From: Thioclava arctica
GTDB taxonomy: Bacteria > Pseudomonadota > Alphaproteobacteria > Rhodobacterales > Rhodobacteraceae
Assembly (NCBI RefSeq): GCF_040892615.1
Contig: NZ_JBFRYC010000003.1
Span: 1 to 64,000, forward strand
DNA: 64,000 nucleotides
Reading direction: 5' to 3'
In this document: positions 25,464 to 35,083 of the stretch, piece by piece
Numbering within the stretch: the first letter of the stretch is position 1
How the letters are laid out: the number at the start of each line of letters is the position of its first letter
The notes under the pieces: model-generated
Told to the model about the DNA's origin: nothing
What the model saw: the letters and a program-made list of their open reading frames with translations, nothing else
Database searches by the model: none
Translations under genes and position numbers: made by a program

Positions 25464-26288
25464 TCACGCCAGCCAGCGCTTGCGGCGACGATAGCTGCGC
25501 ACATCGCGGAACGATTTGCGCCCGTCATCGCCAACGCCCAAGTAGAACTCTTTCACGTCCGGATTTTCACGCAGATCGGCGGCCGGGCCGTCCATCACGA
25601 TGCGCCCGCTTTCCAGAATATAGCCGTAATGCGCGTAGCGTAGCGCGACATTGGTGTTTTGCTCGGCCAATAGAAAGGTCACGCCTTCATTCTCATTAAC
25701 CGATTTCACGATCTCAAAAATCTGCTCAACCAATTGCGGCGCCAACCCCATCGAGGGCTCGTCCAGCAAGATCATCTCGGGGCGGCTCATCAGCGCCCGG
25801 CCCATTGCGACCATCTGTTGCTCGCCGCCCGAAGTGTAGCCCGCTTGCGATTTGCGGCGCTCTTTCAGGCGGGGGAAATAATTATAGACCATCTCAAGAT
25901 CTGCCTGCACGGCGGCGCGGCCATCCTTGCGGGTATAGGCCCCGGTCAGCAGGTTCTCTTCAACGGTGAGGTGTTCGAAACAATGCCGACCCTCCATCAC
26001 CTGAATCACGCCTTTGCGCACCAGATCCGCCGGGGCGCCATCTTCAACCCGCTCGCCACGGTAGATGATACTGCCCTTGGTGACCTCGCCGCGTTCGGAT
26101 CTCAGCAGGTTCGAGATCGCCTTGAGCGTCGTCGTCTTGCCCGCGCCGTTACCACCCAGAAGCGCAGTGATCCCGCCTTTGGGCACGCTGAGGCTGACGC
26201 CTTTCAAAACAAGGATGACGTGATTGTAGATCACTTCGATATTGTTGACCTCAAGCAGGGCCGCATCGGTTTTGACGTCATCGAGCAT
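25464..26288 (-). CDS. livF: LivF-type ABC importer ATPase
   Basis: A 274-aa ATPase of the branched-chain amino acid (HAAT) transporter family. Walker A is GGNGAGKTTT, the signature is SGGEQQMVAMGRAL, Walker B is MILLDEPSMGLAP. It powers uptake with LivG. The C-terminal tail (RSYRRRKRWLA) is longer and more basic than in E. coli LivF. It lies between the binding-protein gene and the PaaK-like ligase; substrate probably not a branched-chain amino acid (see findings). Confidence 0.92.
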   Translation of the reverse strand: MLDDVKTDAALLEVNNIEVIYNHVILVLKGVSLSVPKGGITALLGGNGAGKTTTLKAISNLLRSERGEVTKGSIIYRGERVEDGAPADLVRKGVIQVMEGRHCFEHLTVEENLLTGAYTRKDGRAAVQADLEMVYNYFPRLKERRKSQAGYTSGGEQQMVAMGRALMSRPEMILLDEPSMGLAPQLVEQIFEIVKSVNENEGVTFLLAEQNTNVALRYAHYGYILESGRIVMDGPAADLRENPDVKEFYLGVGDDGRKSFRDVRSYRRRKRWLA

Positions 26289-26346
26289 GGGAAAAACTCC
26301 GAGGGGTTAGAGGTGGCTCCCGACCCGCAGGCCGGGAGCCAGTCTG

Positions 26347-27633
26347 TTATTTGCAGCGTTCCTCGATGCCGGATTCCTTGGCAAAAGCAGCCGAGTCTTC
26401 CGCGATCAGCGGATCCAGCACGTCCTTGTCAGACGTGATCCAATCCGAAGCTGCGTTCCATTTCTTGCTCGCCGCATCCCACTGGAAGACGCGCGCAGCC
26501 CCCGGACCACCGTGGTTTTCACAGCTTGCCTTGATCGGCTGCGAAAAGTCGGGCAGGCCAAGTTCGACCAAGCGTGCCTCGGTCAGATCGAGGTTTTCGA
26601 AACCGTCGCGCACCTCGGCTGCGTTCACCGCCGATTTGCCCGCCAGCTCCTGCGCCTTGCGGATCGCCTCAGAGATGATGATCGCCGCATACATGCCGCG
26701 CGAATACAGCATCGTGCCGACCTGATCGCCCGCACCGCTGGCTTTGCCCGTATCCACGACATATTTTTTCATGTCCGCGTAAACCGGGTAATCCATGCCA
26801 GTGCCGTGGAACGAAAGCGCCTTGTAGCCGGTCGCCTTGTCCCCTGCGGCTTGAACGTCATTTTCAGAGCCGGACCACCAGATGCCGATGAAGTTTTCCA
26901 TCGGGAAACGGATGTTGACGGCCTCTTGAATGGCGACCTGGTTCATCACGCCCCAGCCATACATGATGACATAGTCAGGCTTTTCGCGACGAATTTGCAG
27001 CCACTGCGATTTCTGCTCTTGGCCCGGATGATCGACCGGCAAGGTAGACAGCGTGAAACCGTGTTTCTTGGACAGTTCTTCGAGCGTGCGGATCGGCTCT
27101 TTGCCATATGCCGAGTTGTGATAGACCAGCGCGATCTTCTTGCCCTCAAGCGATCCACCGTTCTGATCCATCAGGTATTTGACCGCGACCGAAGCGCCAT
27201 CCCAGTAGTTCGCCGGGTAGTTGAACACCCATTTGAACACTTTGCCATTGGCCGCCGAGGTGCGCCCATAGCCGGGCGTATACAGCGTGATGCCATCTTC
27301 GGCCATTTTCGGGATCAGCTGATAGGTGATGCCGGTCGAGAGCGGGTTATAGGCCAGCGCACCTTCGCCCTTGGTGGCCTCGTAGCACTCCACACCTTTT
27401 TCAGTGTTATAGGCGGTTTCGCATTCGGGGCTTTTGATCATCTCGCCGCCAATCCCGCCATCGCGTTCATTCAGCAGCGTGAAATAGTCGTTAAAGCCGT
27501 CCGCGTAGGGAATGCCGTTCGCGGCATAGGGCCCGGTGCGGTAGCTCAGGTTCGGCACGACCAGTTCGGCCATGACCGGGGCAGCGCCTAGCGTCATCGC
27601 GGCGGCCACCAAGGCGGTTAGTGTCTTTCTCAT
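26347..27633 (-). CDS. Periplasmic substrate-binding protein of the LivFGHM-type importer
   Basis: A 428-aa Peripla_BP_6 protein, longer than typical LivJ/LivK proteins. A signal peptide ends near residue 22 (APVMAELVVP). It has cysteines in SPECETAYNTEKGVECYEAT and KASCENHGG that may form disulfides. The ATG at 27633 is 8 nt from GGGAGGAG, which excludes longer starts up to 27777. It is placed after livM and before livF. Confidence 0.9.
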   Translation of the reverse strand: MRKTLTALVAAAMTLGAAPVMAELVVPNLSYRTGPYAANGIPYADGFNDYFTLLNERDGGIGGEMIKSPECETAYNTEKGVECYEATKGEGALAYNPLSTGITYQLIPKMAEDGITLYTPGYGRTSAANGKVFKWVFNYPANYWDGASVAVKYLMDQNGGSLEGKKIALVYHNSAYGKEPIRTLEELSKKHGFTLSTLPVDHPGQEQKSQWLQIRREKPDYVIMYGWGVMNQVAIQEAVNIRFPMENFIGIWWSGSENDVQAAGDKATGYKALSFHGTGMDYPVYADMKKYVVDTGKASGAGDQVGTMLYSRGMYAAIIISEAIRKAQELAGKSAVNAAEVRDGFENLDLTEARLVELGLPDFSQPIKASCENHGGPGAARVFQWDAASKKWNAASDWITSDKDVLDPLIAEDSAAFAKESGIEERCK

Positions 27634-27712
27634 ATGCATCTCCTCCCAGAGAGTCAGTCGAATACCTTGCCGGGTTGATCCCGGTTCTTCGATGTTGGGC
27701 AGCGCCTTCGCG

Positions 27713-28789
27713 TCAGTGCGGGAAGGGCCAAAGCCGGAGTTTCTCTTTCGTGACTCGCCAAAGCTGCGCGATGCCATGGGGTTCGGCGATCAGGAACACC
27801 ACGATCAGCCCGCCCACGATCATCAACTCGATATGCGCGGCCAGATCGGTCGGCCAACCCAGCGTTCCCACCAGCACGTTCTTGAGGAACACCGGCAGCA
27901 GCACGAGGAACGCAGCCCCCGCGAAAGACCCGAAGATCGAGCCAAGCCCGCCAATGATCACCATGAACAAGATCAGGAACGATTTCTGGATACCGAAGGA
28001 CTCGCCCACCTCTGCCGCGCCCAGATAGACTGCAAAGAACAGCGCCCCTGCGATACCGATGAAGAACGAGGACACGGCGAAAGCGGTGAGTTTGGTGGTC
28101 AACGGGTTCACCCCGATGATCTCTGCGGCGATATCCATGTCACGGATCGCCATCCATTTGCGCCCGACGGTACCGCGCGTCAGGTTGCGCGCGACCAATG
28201 CCACCAGTGTCAGAATCACGAGGCAGAACATGTATTTCGCCATCGCCGAGGTCTGCGCGCCCGTCACAAACACGCCAAACACCGTGCGCTCGGGTGCGTT
28301 GATCTGGCCGGAGGCCGAGTAGTTGTAAAACCACGGCACCTTGTTGAACAGCCAGACTAGGAAGAACTGCGCCGCCAGCGTTGCGACGGCCAGATAGAAC
28401 CCCTTGATGCGCAGGCTGGGCAGACCAAACACCACACCAACGGCGGCCGTGATGAGTCCCGCCAAAATGACGTGAATGAAGATCGACACTTCTGGGAACG
28501 CAGTCATCAGCTTGTAAACGGCATAGGCCCCGACGGCCATGAAGCCGCCCGTGCCAAGGCTCACCTGACCGGCATATCCCACCAGAATGTTCAGCCCGAT
28601 CGCCGCAATTGCGTAGATCAAAAACGGCACCGCCACTGCGTTGGCCCAGTAATCATTGATGAAAAGCGGGATCACCCCGAAGGCCACGGCCAGCACGGCG
28701 TAAAACCGCAACCGATCGAATTTGATCGGAAAGGTCTGCCCGTCTTCACTATACGACGTCTTGAAATCACCAGCTTCGCGGTAAAACAT
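27713..28789 (-). CDS. livM: LivM-type ABC permease
   Basis: A 358-aa inner-membrane permease with about eight to ten hydrophobic helices. The family motifs LNILVGYAGQVSLGTGGFMAVGAYA and AIRDMDIAAEIIGVN are present; the latter is the coupling helix that meets the ATPases. It pairs with LivH to form the pore. Confidence 0.93.
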   Translation of the reverse strand: MFYREAGDFKTSYSEDGQTFPIKFDRLRFYAVLAVAFGVIPLFINDYWANAVAVPFLIYAIAAIGLNILVGYAGQVSLGTGGFMAVGAYAVYKLMTAFPEVSIFIHVILAGLITAAVGVVFGLPSLRIKGFYLAVATLAAQFFLVWLFNKVPWFYNYSASGQINAPERTVFGVFVTGAQTSAMAKYMFCLVILTLVALVARNLTRGTVGRKWMAIRDMDIAAEIIGVNPLTTKLTAFAVSSFFIGIAGALFFAVYLGAAEVGESFGIQKSFLILFMVIIGGLGSIFGSFAGAAFLVLLPVFLKNVLVGTLGWPTDLAAHIELMIVGGLIVVFLIAEPHGIAQLWRVTKEKLRLWPFPH

Positions 28790-28829
28790 TAGCCTCTCCC
28801 CTTATTTGGGAAGAGAGCGATCTCTTCCG

Positions 28830-29009
28830 TCAGCAGCCGCGTCGTATCCTGAGCCAAGCCCAAAGCCCGGCCCCGGCGCCCAAGGCGGCCAGTGCGATAT
28901 TGATGGTTTGCAATTGTGACGCCTCTTCTGGCGGGGCCGCCAATGCGATCCAGCCGAAGGCAAGCGCGGCCCCCCAACCGATGGTGAATACGGTCGCACA
29001 GATTTTCAT
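28830..29009 (-). CDS. Small two-helix membrane protein between livM and livH
   Basis: A 59-aa protein with two hydrophobic segments (about 3-20 and 30-52) and a basic C-terminus (WLRIRRGC). The ATG at 29009 has AGGGAGG about 10 nt upstream; a TTG at 29015 is an alternative with shorter spacing. It lies in the ABC operon in the same direction. Position suggests an accessory subunit or assembly factor of the transporter, but that is inference. Confidence 0.65.
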   Translation of the reverse strand: MKICATVFTIGWGAALAFGWIALAAPPEEASQLQTINIALAALGAGAGLWAWLRIRRGC

Positions 29010-29142
29010 GGGCAACGGTCCTCCCTTTGCTCGTTACGCTCTCGCAACGACGGGCCTCCCCTGCCTTGACGCTACGATATGCGGCAGCTTGTCGCAGCCC
29101 CGCATCCCGATCAAGAAAATTCTCACAGCTCCGTGACATTGT

Positions 29143-30129
29143 TCAGACCCTCTCGATGATCTTTTCGCCAAACAGCCCTTGCGGACGGAAGACGAGGAAG
29201 ACGAGCGCCAGCACATAGGCAAACCAGTTCTCGGTGGCGCCACCGATCATCGGACCGATCGAGAATTCGAACAGCTTTTCGCCAACGCCAATGATCAACC
29301 CGCCGACAATCGCACCGGGGATCGAGGTAAACCCGCCCAGCATCAACACCGGCAACGCCTTGAGCGCGATCAGGCTGAGGGAGAACTGAACCCCCGACTT
29401 CGTGCCCCAGATGATGCCCGCAACCAGCGCGACAAAGCCCGCAATCGACCAGACCAGCACCCAGATAAAGCGCAACGAGATGCCCACTGACAGCGCGGCC
29501 TGGTGGTCATCGGCCACCGCGCGTAAGGCGCGGCCCTGCTTGGAATATTGCGAAAACAGCGTCAGCGCGGTGACCAGCAAGATCGCGAGCAACGTCGCTA
29601 CGATATCGAGATTGTCGATGAAGAACCCATAGCCGAACAAGCGGTCGGTCAGGCTCTCGATGGTTTCGTTGATGCCTTGGGGCAGGCCGACATCAAGCGT
29701 TTTGATATCAGCCCCCCACATCACATCGCCGAAGCCTTCGAGGAAATAAGCCATGCCGATGGTCGCCATGAACAAGATGATCGGCGCTTGGTTGACGAGG
29801 TGCTTGAGCACCAGCTTCTCGATCACGATCGCCAGCAGAACCATCACGACGCCCGTCAACAAAATCGCAATCACCGATGGCACTTGCCAGCCGAAATTGG
29901 TCAGATGCCCGCCCGTCATTGCGTTGATCATATGGGCGAACGGAACTTGGCCGTTCTGGATACCCACCAGCGTGAGCGCGGCAAACAGCGCCAGCACCCC
30001 TTGGGCGTAGTTGAAGATGCCCGAGGCCTTGAAAATTAGCACAAAGCCAAGCGCAACCAGCGAGTACAACACCCCCGCCATCAGCCCGTTCAGCGTCACT
30101 TCCATCGCATAGACGAGTTGATCAGGCAT
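29143..30129 (-). CDS. livH: LivH-type ABC permease
   Basis: A 328-aa permease with about eight helices. Family segments are LNGLMAGVLYSLVALGFVLIFKASGIFNYAQG and RAVADDHQAALSVGI (coupling helix). The C-terminus VFRPQGLFGEK is typical. It lies downstream of livG with a 41-bp gap. Confidence 0.93.
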   Translation of the reverse strand: MPDQLVYAMEVTLNGLMAGVLYSLVALGFVLIFKASGIFNYAQGVLALFAALTLVGIQNGQVPFAHMINAMTGGHLTNFGWQVPSVIAILLTGVVMVLLAIVIEKLVLKHLVNQAPIILFMATIGMAYFLEGFGDVMWGADIKTLDVGLPQGINETIESLTDRLFGYGFFIDNLDIVATLLAILLVTALTLFSQYSKQGRALRAVADDHQAALSVGISLRFIWVLVWSIAGFVALVAGIIWGTKSGVQFSLSLIALKALPVLMLGGFTSIPGAIVGGLIIGVGEKLFEFSIGPMIGGATENWFAYVLALVFLVFRPQGLFGEKIIERV

Positions 30130-30170
30130 GATGCGCCTCCCCGGTTTGACCGCGTTGCGTTTGTGAGAAA

Positions 30171-30992
30171 TCAGTCATGGGCCACCCCCAGATAGGCGTC
30201 GATCACGGCCTGATTGTTGCGCACCTCGGTCGGCGCGCCATCGCCAATCTTTTTGCCGTAATCCATCACGACGACGCGGTCCGAAATATCCATGACCACG
30301 CCCATATCGTGCTCGATCAAGACGATGGTGGTGCCGAATTCATCGTTGAGATCGAGGATAAAGCGGCACATGTCCTCTTTCTCTTCGACGTTCATTCCCG
30401 CCATCGGCTCATCGAGCAGCAAGATTTTCGGCTCGGCGGCCAAGGCGCGCGCCAGTTCGACCCGTTTTTTCAGCCCGTAAGGCAGGCGACCAACGGGCGT
30501 TTTGCGAATATTCTGGATCTCCAGAAAGTCGATAATCCGTTCTACCTTTTCGCGGTTCTCATGTTCTTCCTTGGCTGCGCCCGTCCACCACCAGCCGGCT
30601 TGCGCCAGAAGGCCCTTCTTCATCTTGGTCAAGCGGCCCGTCATGATGTTATCGAGCACCGACATCCCGTCGAACAAGGCGATGTTCTGGAACGTGCGAG
30701 CAATCCCAAGGCGCGCGATTTCATAGGGCTTCATCGGCCCGCGCTTGTAGCCCTTGAACCAAACCTCGCCCTCGGTGGGCACATAGAACCCCGAGATCAC
30801 GTTCAGCATCGAAGATTTTCCCGCGCCGTTCGGCCCGATGATCGCGCGAATTTCGCCTTCGCGAATATCAAACGAGATGTTCTCGATCGCGGTCACGCCG
30901 CCGAATTTCAGCGTGATGTTCTTCAACTCCATCAGAACGCCACCAATCTGGCGGCCATCCGCGGTCATGTAACCGTCGCTCATATCGTTCAT
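30171..30992 (-). CDS. livG: LivG-type ABC importer ATPase
   Basis: A 273-aa ATPase with Walker A GPNGAGKSSM, the LivG insertion, Walker B ILLLDEPMAGMN and an H-loop in LIEHDMGVVMD. The signature segment is altered: PYGLKKRVELARAL in place of LSGGQ, as seen in several LivG proteins that use YG(L/K). Its start overlaps the FadD-like stop by 4 bp, coupling ligase and transporter translation. Confidence 0.92.
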   Translation of the reverse strand: MNDMSDGYMTADGRQIGGVLMELKNITLKFGGVTAIENISFDIREGEIRAIIGPNGAGKSSMLNVISGFYVPTEGEVWFKGYKRGPMKPYEIARLGIARTFQNIALFDGMSVLDNIMTGRLTKMKKGLLAQAGWWWTGAAKEEHENREKVERIIDFLEIQNIRKTPVGRLPYGLKKRVELARALAAEPKILLLDEPMAGMNVEEKEDMCRFILDLNDEFGTTIVLIEHDMGVVMDISDRVVVMDYGKKIGDGAPTEVRNNQAVIDAYLGVAHD

Positions 30993-32965
30993 TCCGCGGC
31001 CTCCGCCATTGGTTTGATCGGCATGACCTTGGCATCCTCGATCCGCAACGTGGCCTTGATCGCGCCCTTACGGCCGTCTTCGTAGGTCACTTCGGTTTCG
31101 GTGTAGATGTCCGAGCTGCCGTCATAGAGCGCGCCGATCAGGTCGGCGAATTTCTCGGCGATAATGTTGCGGCGCACTTTGCGGGTGCGGGTCAACTCGC
31201 CATCGTCGGCGTCCAGTTCCTTGTGCAAGATCAAGAAGCGATGCACCTGACAGCCCGACAGGATCGGATCTTGCGCGACGCTCTCGTTCACCTCTTCGAT
31301 ATGCTCGCGGATCATTTCATAGACACGCGGATGACCGGCCAGCTCTTGATATGAGGCGTAGGAAATATTTTTGCGTTCGGCCCAGTTGCCCACTGCCGCA
31401 AGGTCGATATTGATGAAAGCCGTGCAGCGGTCACGGCCCGCCCCAAACACCACGGATTCCAGAATCGCGGGGTAGAATTTCAGTTTATTCTCGACATATT
31501 TCGGCGCGAACATCCGACCATCGGACATTTTACCAACGTCTTTGGCGCGATCGATGATGCGCAAATGGCCTGTATCGGGCTCAAAGAAACCAGCATCGCC
31601 CGTCGCCACCCAGCCCTCGGGATCTTTGGTCGAGGCGGTGCTTTCGGCATTCTTGTAATAGGCCACGAAAGTGCCGGGGCTGCGATAATAGACCTCGCCA
31701 TTCTCGCCGATCCGCACCTCGACGCCGGGGCTTGGAACGCCCACGGTATCGGCGCGCACCTCGCCATCGGGTTGTTGCGTGATGAACACCGACGCTTCGG
31801 TCTGCCCGTAAAGCTGCTTCAGATTGATCCCGAGCGAGCGGTAAAAGCTGAAGATCTCGGGGCCGATCGCCTCGCCCGCCGTATAGCCGACGCGGATACG
31901 CGAATAGCCCAGCGTGTTCTTGAGCGGACCATAAACAAACAGATTGCCCAGCGCATAAGACAGCCGCTTGCCAAAGCTGACCGGCTTGCCATCCAGAATA
32001 TCGGGGCCAATCTTGCGCGCGACCTCCATGTAGTGATCAAACAGCCATTTCTTGACCCGCCCGGCATCTTCCATGCGGATCATCACGGTGGTCAGCTGAT
32101 TTTCGAACACCCGCGGCGGGGCGAAGAAATAGGTCGGCCCGATTTCGCGCAGATCGGTCATCATCGTCTCGGGCGATTCCGGGCAGTTCACGGTGAAGCC
32201 CGTCCAATAAGCCTGCCCGATGGAAAAGATGAAATCGCCCACCCAAGCCAACGGCAGATAGGCGAGAACCTCGTCGTTATGATCCAGATGATCGAAGTCG
32301 GAACTCGCCTTGGCGGTCTCGATGATATTGCGGTTCGAAAGCACCACGCCCTTGGGCTTGCCGGTCGTGCCCGAGGTATAAAGCATCACGCAAGTGGTGT
32401 CGTAAGTCAGCTCGGCGATGCGGCGATCCAGCTCTGCGTCATAGCGCGCATGGCCCGCACGCCCCTCGGCCTTGACGTCTTCAAGCGCGTTCATCTGCGA
32501 GTGGTCATATTTCCGCATGCCGCGCTTGTCGGTATACATGACATGGGTGATGTCTTGGATGCGATCACCGATCTCAAGGATCTTGTCGACCTGCTCTTGA
32601 TCGCCCGCCACAACAAAGCGCGCACCGCAATGGTCCATCACGTAGGCCATCTCATCGGCGGCCGCGTCCTGATACAGTGATACCGGGATGGCACCGCACA
32701 TCTGCGCCGCCACGATCGCCCAGTAATGCGCCGGGCGGTTGCGCCCGATAATCGCGATATGATCGCCACGCTCGACCCCAAGACTGAGAAACCCCAGCGC
32801 CATAGCGCGGATTTCATCGGCGGTCTCGGCCCATGTCCAGCTTTGCCAAATCCCGAATTCCTTTTCGCGATAGGCGGGATAGCCCCCGAAACGGGCTACG
32901 TTGCGCGCCAACAGCGCAGGAATCGATTGGGCAGACTCGTGCCCCTTCGTGACTGCCTCAGCCAA
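30989..32965 (-). CDS. FadD-like long-chain acyl-CoA ligase (AMP-binding)
   Basis: A 658-aa AMP-forming ligase of the long-chain/FAA family. The P-loop-like LYTSGTTGKPKGVVLSNRN and the motif YGQTEASVF are visible; the adenylate-binding aspartate lies in WVATGDAGFFEPD. There is no ATG at the family start. A TTG at 32965 preceded by GGAGG at a 5-nt gap gives LAEAVTKGHESAQS, so TTG initiation is proposed; the ATG at 33109 would add 48 low-quality residues. It is the first gene of the ABC/ligase run and overlaps livG. Confidence 0.88.
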   Translation of the reverse strand: MAEAVTKGHESAQSIPALLARNVARFGGYPAYREKEFGIWQSWTWAETADEIRAMALGFLSLGVERGDHIAIIGRNRPAHYWAIVAAQMCGAIPVSLYQDAAADEMAYVMDHCGARFVVAGDQEQVDKILEIGDRIQDITHVMYTDKRGMRKYDHSQMNALEDVKAEGRAGHARYDAELDRRIAELTYDTTCVMLYTSGTTGKPKGVVLSNRNIIETAKASSDFDHLDHNDEVLAYLPLAWVGDFIFSIGQAYWTGFTVNCPESPETMMTDLREIGPTYFFAPPRVFENQLTTVMIRMEDAGRVKKWLFDHYMEVARKIGPDILDGKPVSFGKRLSYALGNLFVYGPLKNTLGYSRIRVGYTAGEAIGPEIFSFYRSLGINLKQLYGQTEASVFITQQPDGEVRADTVGVPSPGVEVRIGENGEVYYRSPGTFVAYYKNAESTASTKDPEGWVATGDAGFFEPDTGHLRIIDRAKDVGKMSDGRMFAPKYVENKLKFYPAILESVVFGAGRDRCTAFINIDLAAVGNWAERKNISYASYQELAGHPRVYEMIREHIEEVNESVAQDPILSGCQVHRFLILHKELDADDGELTRTRKVRRNIIAEKFADLIGALYDGSSDIYTETEVTYEDGRKGAIKATLRIEDAKVMPIKPMAEAAE

Positions 32966-33059
32966 ATTATCCTCCCTCGCGCCGGTTGACCGGCGTCCCT
33001 CTCCGCCCAAGGCGAATCCTCCGCGCCCAGTTCGGCATGGCGCTAGGCTCGCTGTCAAA

Positions 33060-33081
33060 GTTTTCGTGATGTTTTCGTGAT
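33060..33081. repeat. Tandem 11-bp direct repeat in the divergent fadD/kinase promoter region
   Basis: GTTTTCGTGAT occurs twice with no gap at 33060-33070 and 33071-33081, between the divergent ligase and sensor-kinase genes. One helical turn of spacing suits tandem binding of an OmpR-type regulator, such as that encoded at 35080. Binding is inferred. Confidence 0.55.
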
Positions 33082-33178
33082 TGTAACGAATTCTTACAGC
33101 GCGGCTCAACTTCGAAAAACGTAATTTGCGCAGGGCCCGGTGGGGTGTTAGCCATGATCACGCCAAGGGGGGAAACGG

Positions 33179-35083
33179 GTGGCTGAAAGCGCACATGACA
33201 GGCTGACACAGGCGGGGCTGAACCTGATTGCTCAGGCATTGTCGATCTTTGACAGTGATCTACGCCTGGCAGTGTCAAACGCGCCGTATAAGGAAATGTT
33301 CAACCTCCCCGATCCGCTGACCCAGCCCGGAGCCTCGTTTGAGGATACCGTGCACTATCTGGTGCAGCAGGGCGAATATGGCCCGGTGGACGATATCGAG
33401 GCTGCCGTGCGTGACCGCGTGGAAACCGCGCGCGCCTTTGCCCCGCATTACATGGAGCGCACCCGCGCCAATGGCCGCACAATTTCGGTTGAGGGCGCAC
33501 CACTGCCGCAAGGCGGCTGGATCACCGTCTATACCGACATCACCGAGATCAAACGCCAAGAGGCGTTGCTGCGTGCCCGATCTGAGGAACTGTCCGAACA
33601 GGTGCTCGATCATGCCGAGGCGTTAGGCGCCGCCAACCGCGCTTTGGGCGCGACCAATGCCGCGCTGCAAGAGACCCAGCGCCAGCTCACCATCACCGAG
33701 GCGCGCACCCGACAAGTGACCGAGATGATGCCCGCGCATATCGCCCATATGGATCGCAATTTCGTCTACACGTTTTCCAATCGCAAACTGTCTTCGGTGA
33801 TGCCCGGATCCCATGCCGATGTCGTTGGACAAGAGGCAAGCGATGCGCTGGGGGCTGCGACATTCGCCAAAATTCGCCCCGCGTTTGAACGCGCCTTGGA
33901 TGGCGAGGCGAGCGTGATCGAGATTACGCATGACCCTTCGGGGCGGCGCATCCGCATCGCGCTGACGCCCGATCGAATTGGTACGGGCCCGGTGGGGGGC
34001 GTATTCATCCTGTCCACCGATGTGACCGATGAGGCGCAGGCGCGTGCCGCCCTTGCCCAGACTGCCAAGCGCGAATTGGCCGCCAAACTGTCGTCAGGGC
34101 TCGCGCATGATTTCGCCAATCTTCTAACGATCATTCTGGGGCTGCAAGGTCGGCTGGAGCGCATGGAAGGCCTGCCGGAAGACGCGCAAGACGCGATCCG
34201 CGCGACCTTGGGCGCGGCGCGGCGCGGCGGCACTTTGCTGGACCGCCTCGCCGCGATTTCCGGCCCGCGCGAATTGCGTCCGCAAGCCGTTGCCCTCGCC
34301 GATCTGTTTGACGATCTGGCCGCGATGGCGGGGCCGACCTTGCGCGAAGCGGTCCGCCTTGAGATCGCGATAGATGGGCTGGACAGCCCGGTCTTGCTTG
34401 ACCCCGGCCCGTTGCAAGACAGCATTCTCAATCTGATCTTGAACGCCAATGACGCGATGCGCGACACGGGCGGGTGCATCCGCATCGCGGCCCATCCGGT
34501 GCGCGATACTTGGGTGGAAATCTCCGTCAGCGATGAGGGGCCCGGGTTTTCACCGACGGCGCTCAGCCATGCACTCGATCCGTTTTTCACCACCAAGGGT
34601 AGCGAGGGGTCGGGGCTGGGCCTGTCGATGGTCTATGATCAAACCAAGCTGGCAGGCGGCACGGTGCGGCTAACCAATACGCCTGAAGGCGCACGTGTGA
34701 CGCTGCGCCTGCCTTTGCGCCCTGCGGCGGTGTCCACCACGCCGATGCTGGTGCTGTTGGTCGAGGATGACGAAGATATTCGCACCACGACCCGCGATAT
34801 GTTGCGCGCGATGGACCACACCATCATCGAAGCGCGCAACGTGACCGAGGCGCTGGCCCTGATGGCGCTGCCTGATATCAATCTCGTACTATCAGATATT
34901 CAACTCGCCGGATCGCGCACAGGGGTGGACCTTGCACACGCAATCGGCGATCAGGTGCCAGTGATCTTGATGACGTCGCTGCCTCCGGGGGATGCGCTGC
35001 GCTTGGCGGCCCCCTGCCCCGTCATCCAGAAACCCTTTGACGCCGCACATCTTGGCGCGTTTCTTGCTGGACCCAGACCATGA
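33179..35083 (+). CDS. Soluble hybrid sensor histidine kinase with PAS domains and C-terminal receiver
   Basis: A 634-aa kinase with no membrane segment. It has a PAS_7-like domain (about 10-125), a coiled linker (125-180), a second PAS (about 180-290), a dimerisation/phosphorylation box with His310 in SGLAHDFANLL, and an ATPase domain with N (LNLILNANDAM), G1 (DEGPGF), F (DPFFTTK) and G2 (GSGLGLS) boxes. The receiver from 523 has Asp573. It starts with GTG behind a G-rich RBS and overlaps the response-regulator gene by 4 bp. Signal unknown, sensed in the cytosol. Confidence 0.9.
   Translation: MAESAHDRLTQAGLNLIAQALSIFDSDLRLAVSNAPYKEMFNLPDPLTQPGASFEDTVHYLVQQGEYGPVDDIEAAVRDRVETARAFAPHYMERTRANGRTISVEGAPLPQGGWITVYTDITEIKRQEALLRARSEELSEQVLDHAEALGAANRALGATNAALQETQRQLTITEARTRQVTEMMPAHIAHMDRNFVYTFSNRKLSSVMPGSHADVVGQEASDALGAATFAKIRPAFERALDGEASVIEITHDPSGRRIRIALTPDRIGTGPVGGVFILSTDVTDEAQARAALAQTAKRELAAKLSSGLAHDFANLLTIILGLQGRLERMEGLPEDAQDAIRATLGAARRGGTLLDRLAAISGPRELRPQAVALADLFDDLAAMAGPTLREAVRLEIAIDGLDSPVLLDPGPLQDSILNLILNANDAMRDTGGCIRIAAHPVRDTWVEISVSDEGPGFSPTALSHALDPFFTTKGSEGSGLGLSMVYDQTKLAGGTVRLTNTPEGARVTLRLPLRPAAVSTTPMLVLLVEDDEDIRTTTRDMLRAMDHTIIEARNVTEALALMALPDINLVLSDIQLAGSRTGVDLAHAIGDQVPVILMTSLPPGDALRLAAPCPVIQKPFDAAHLGAFLAGPRP

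Noticed and set aside
31565..32680. 371-codon plus-strand frame inside the FadD-like gene
   Set aside because: Shadow frame; the ligase motifs are on the minus strand.
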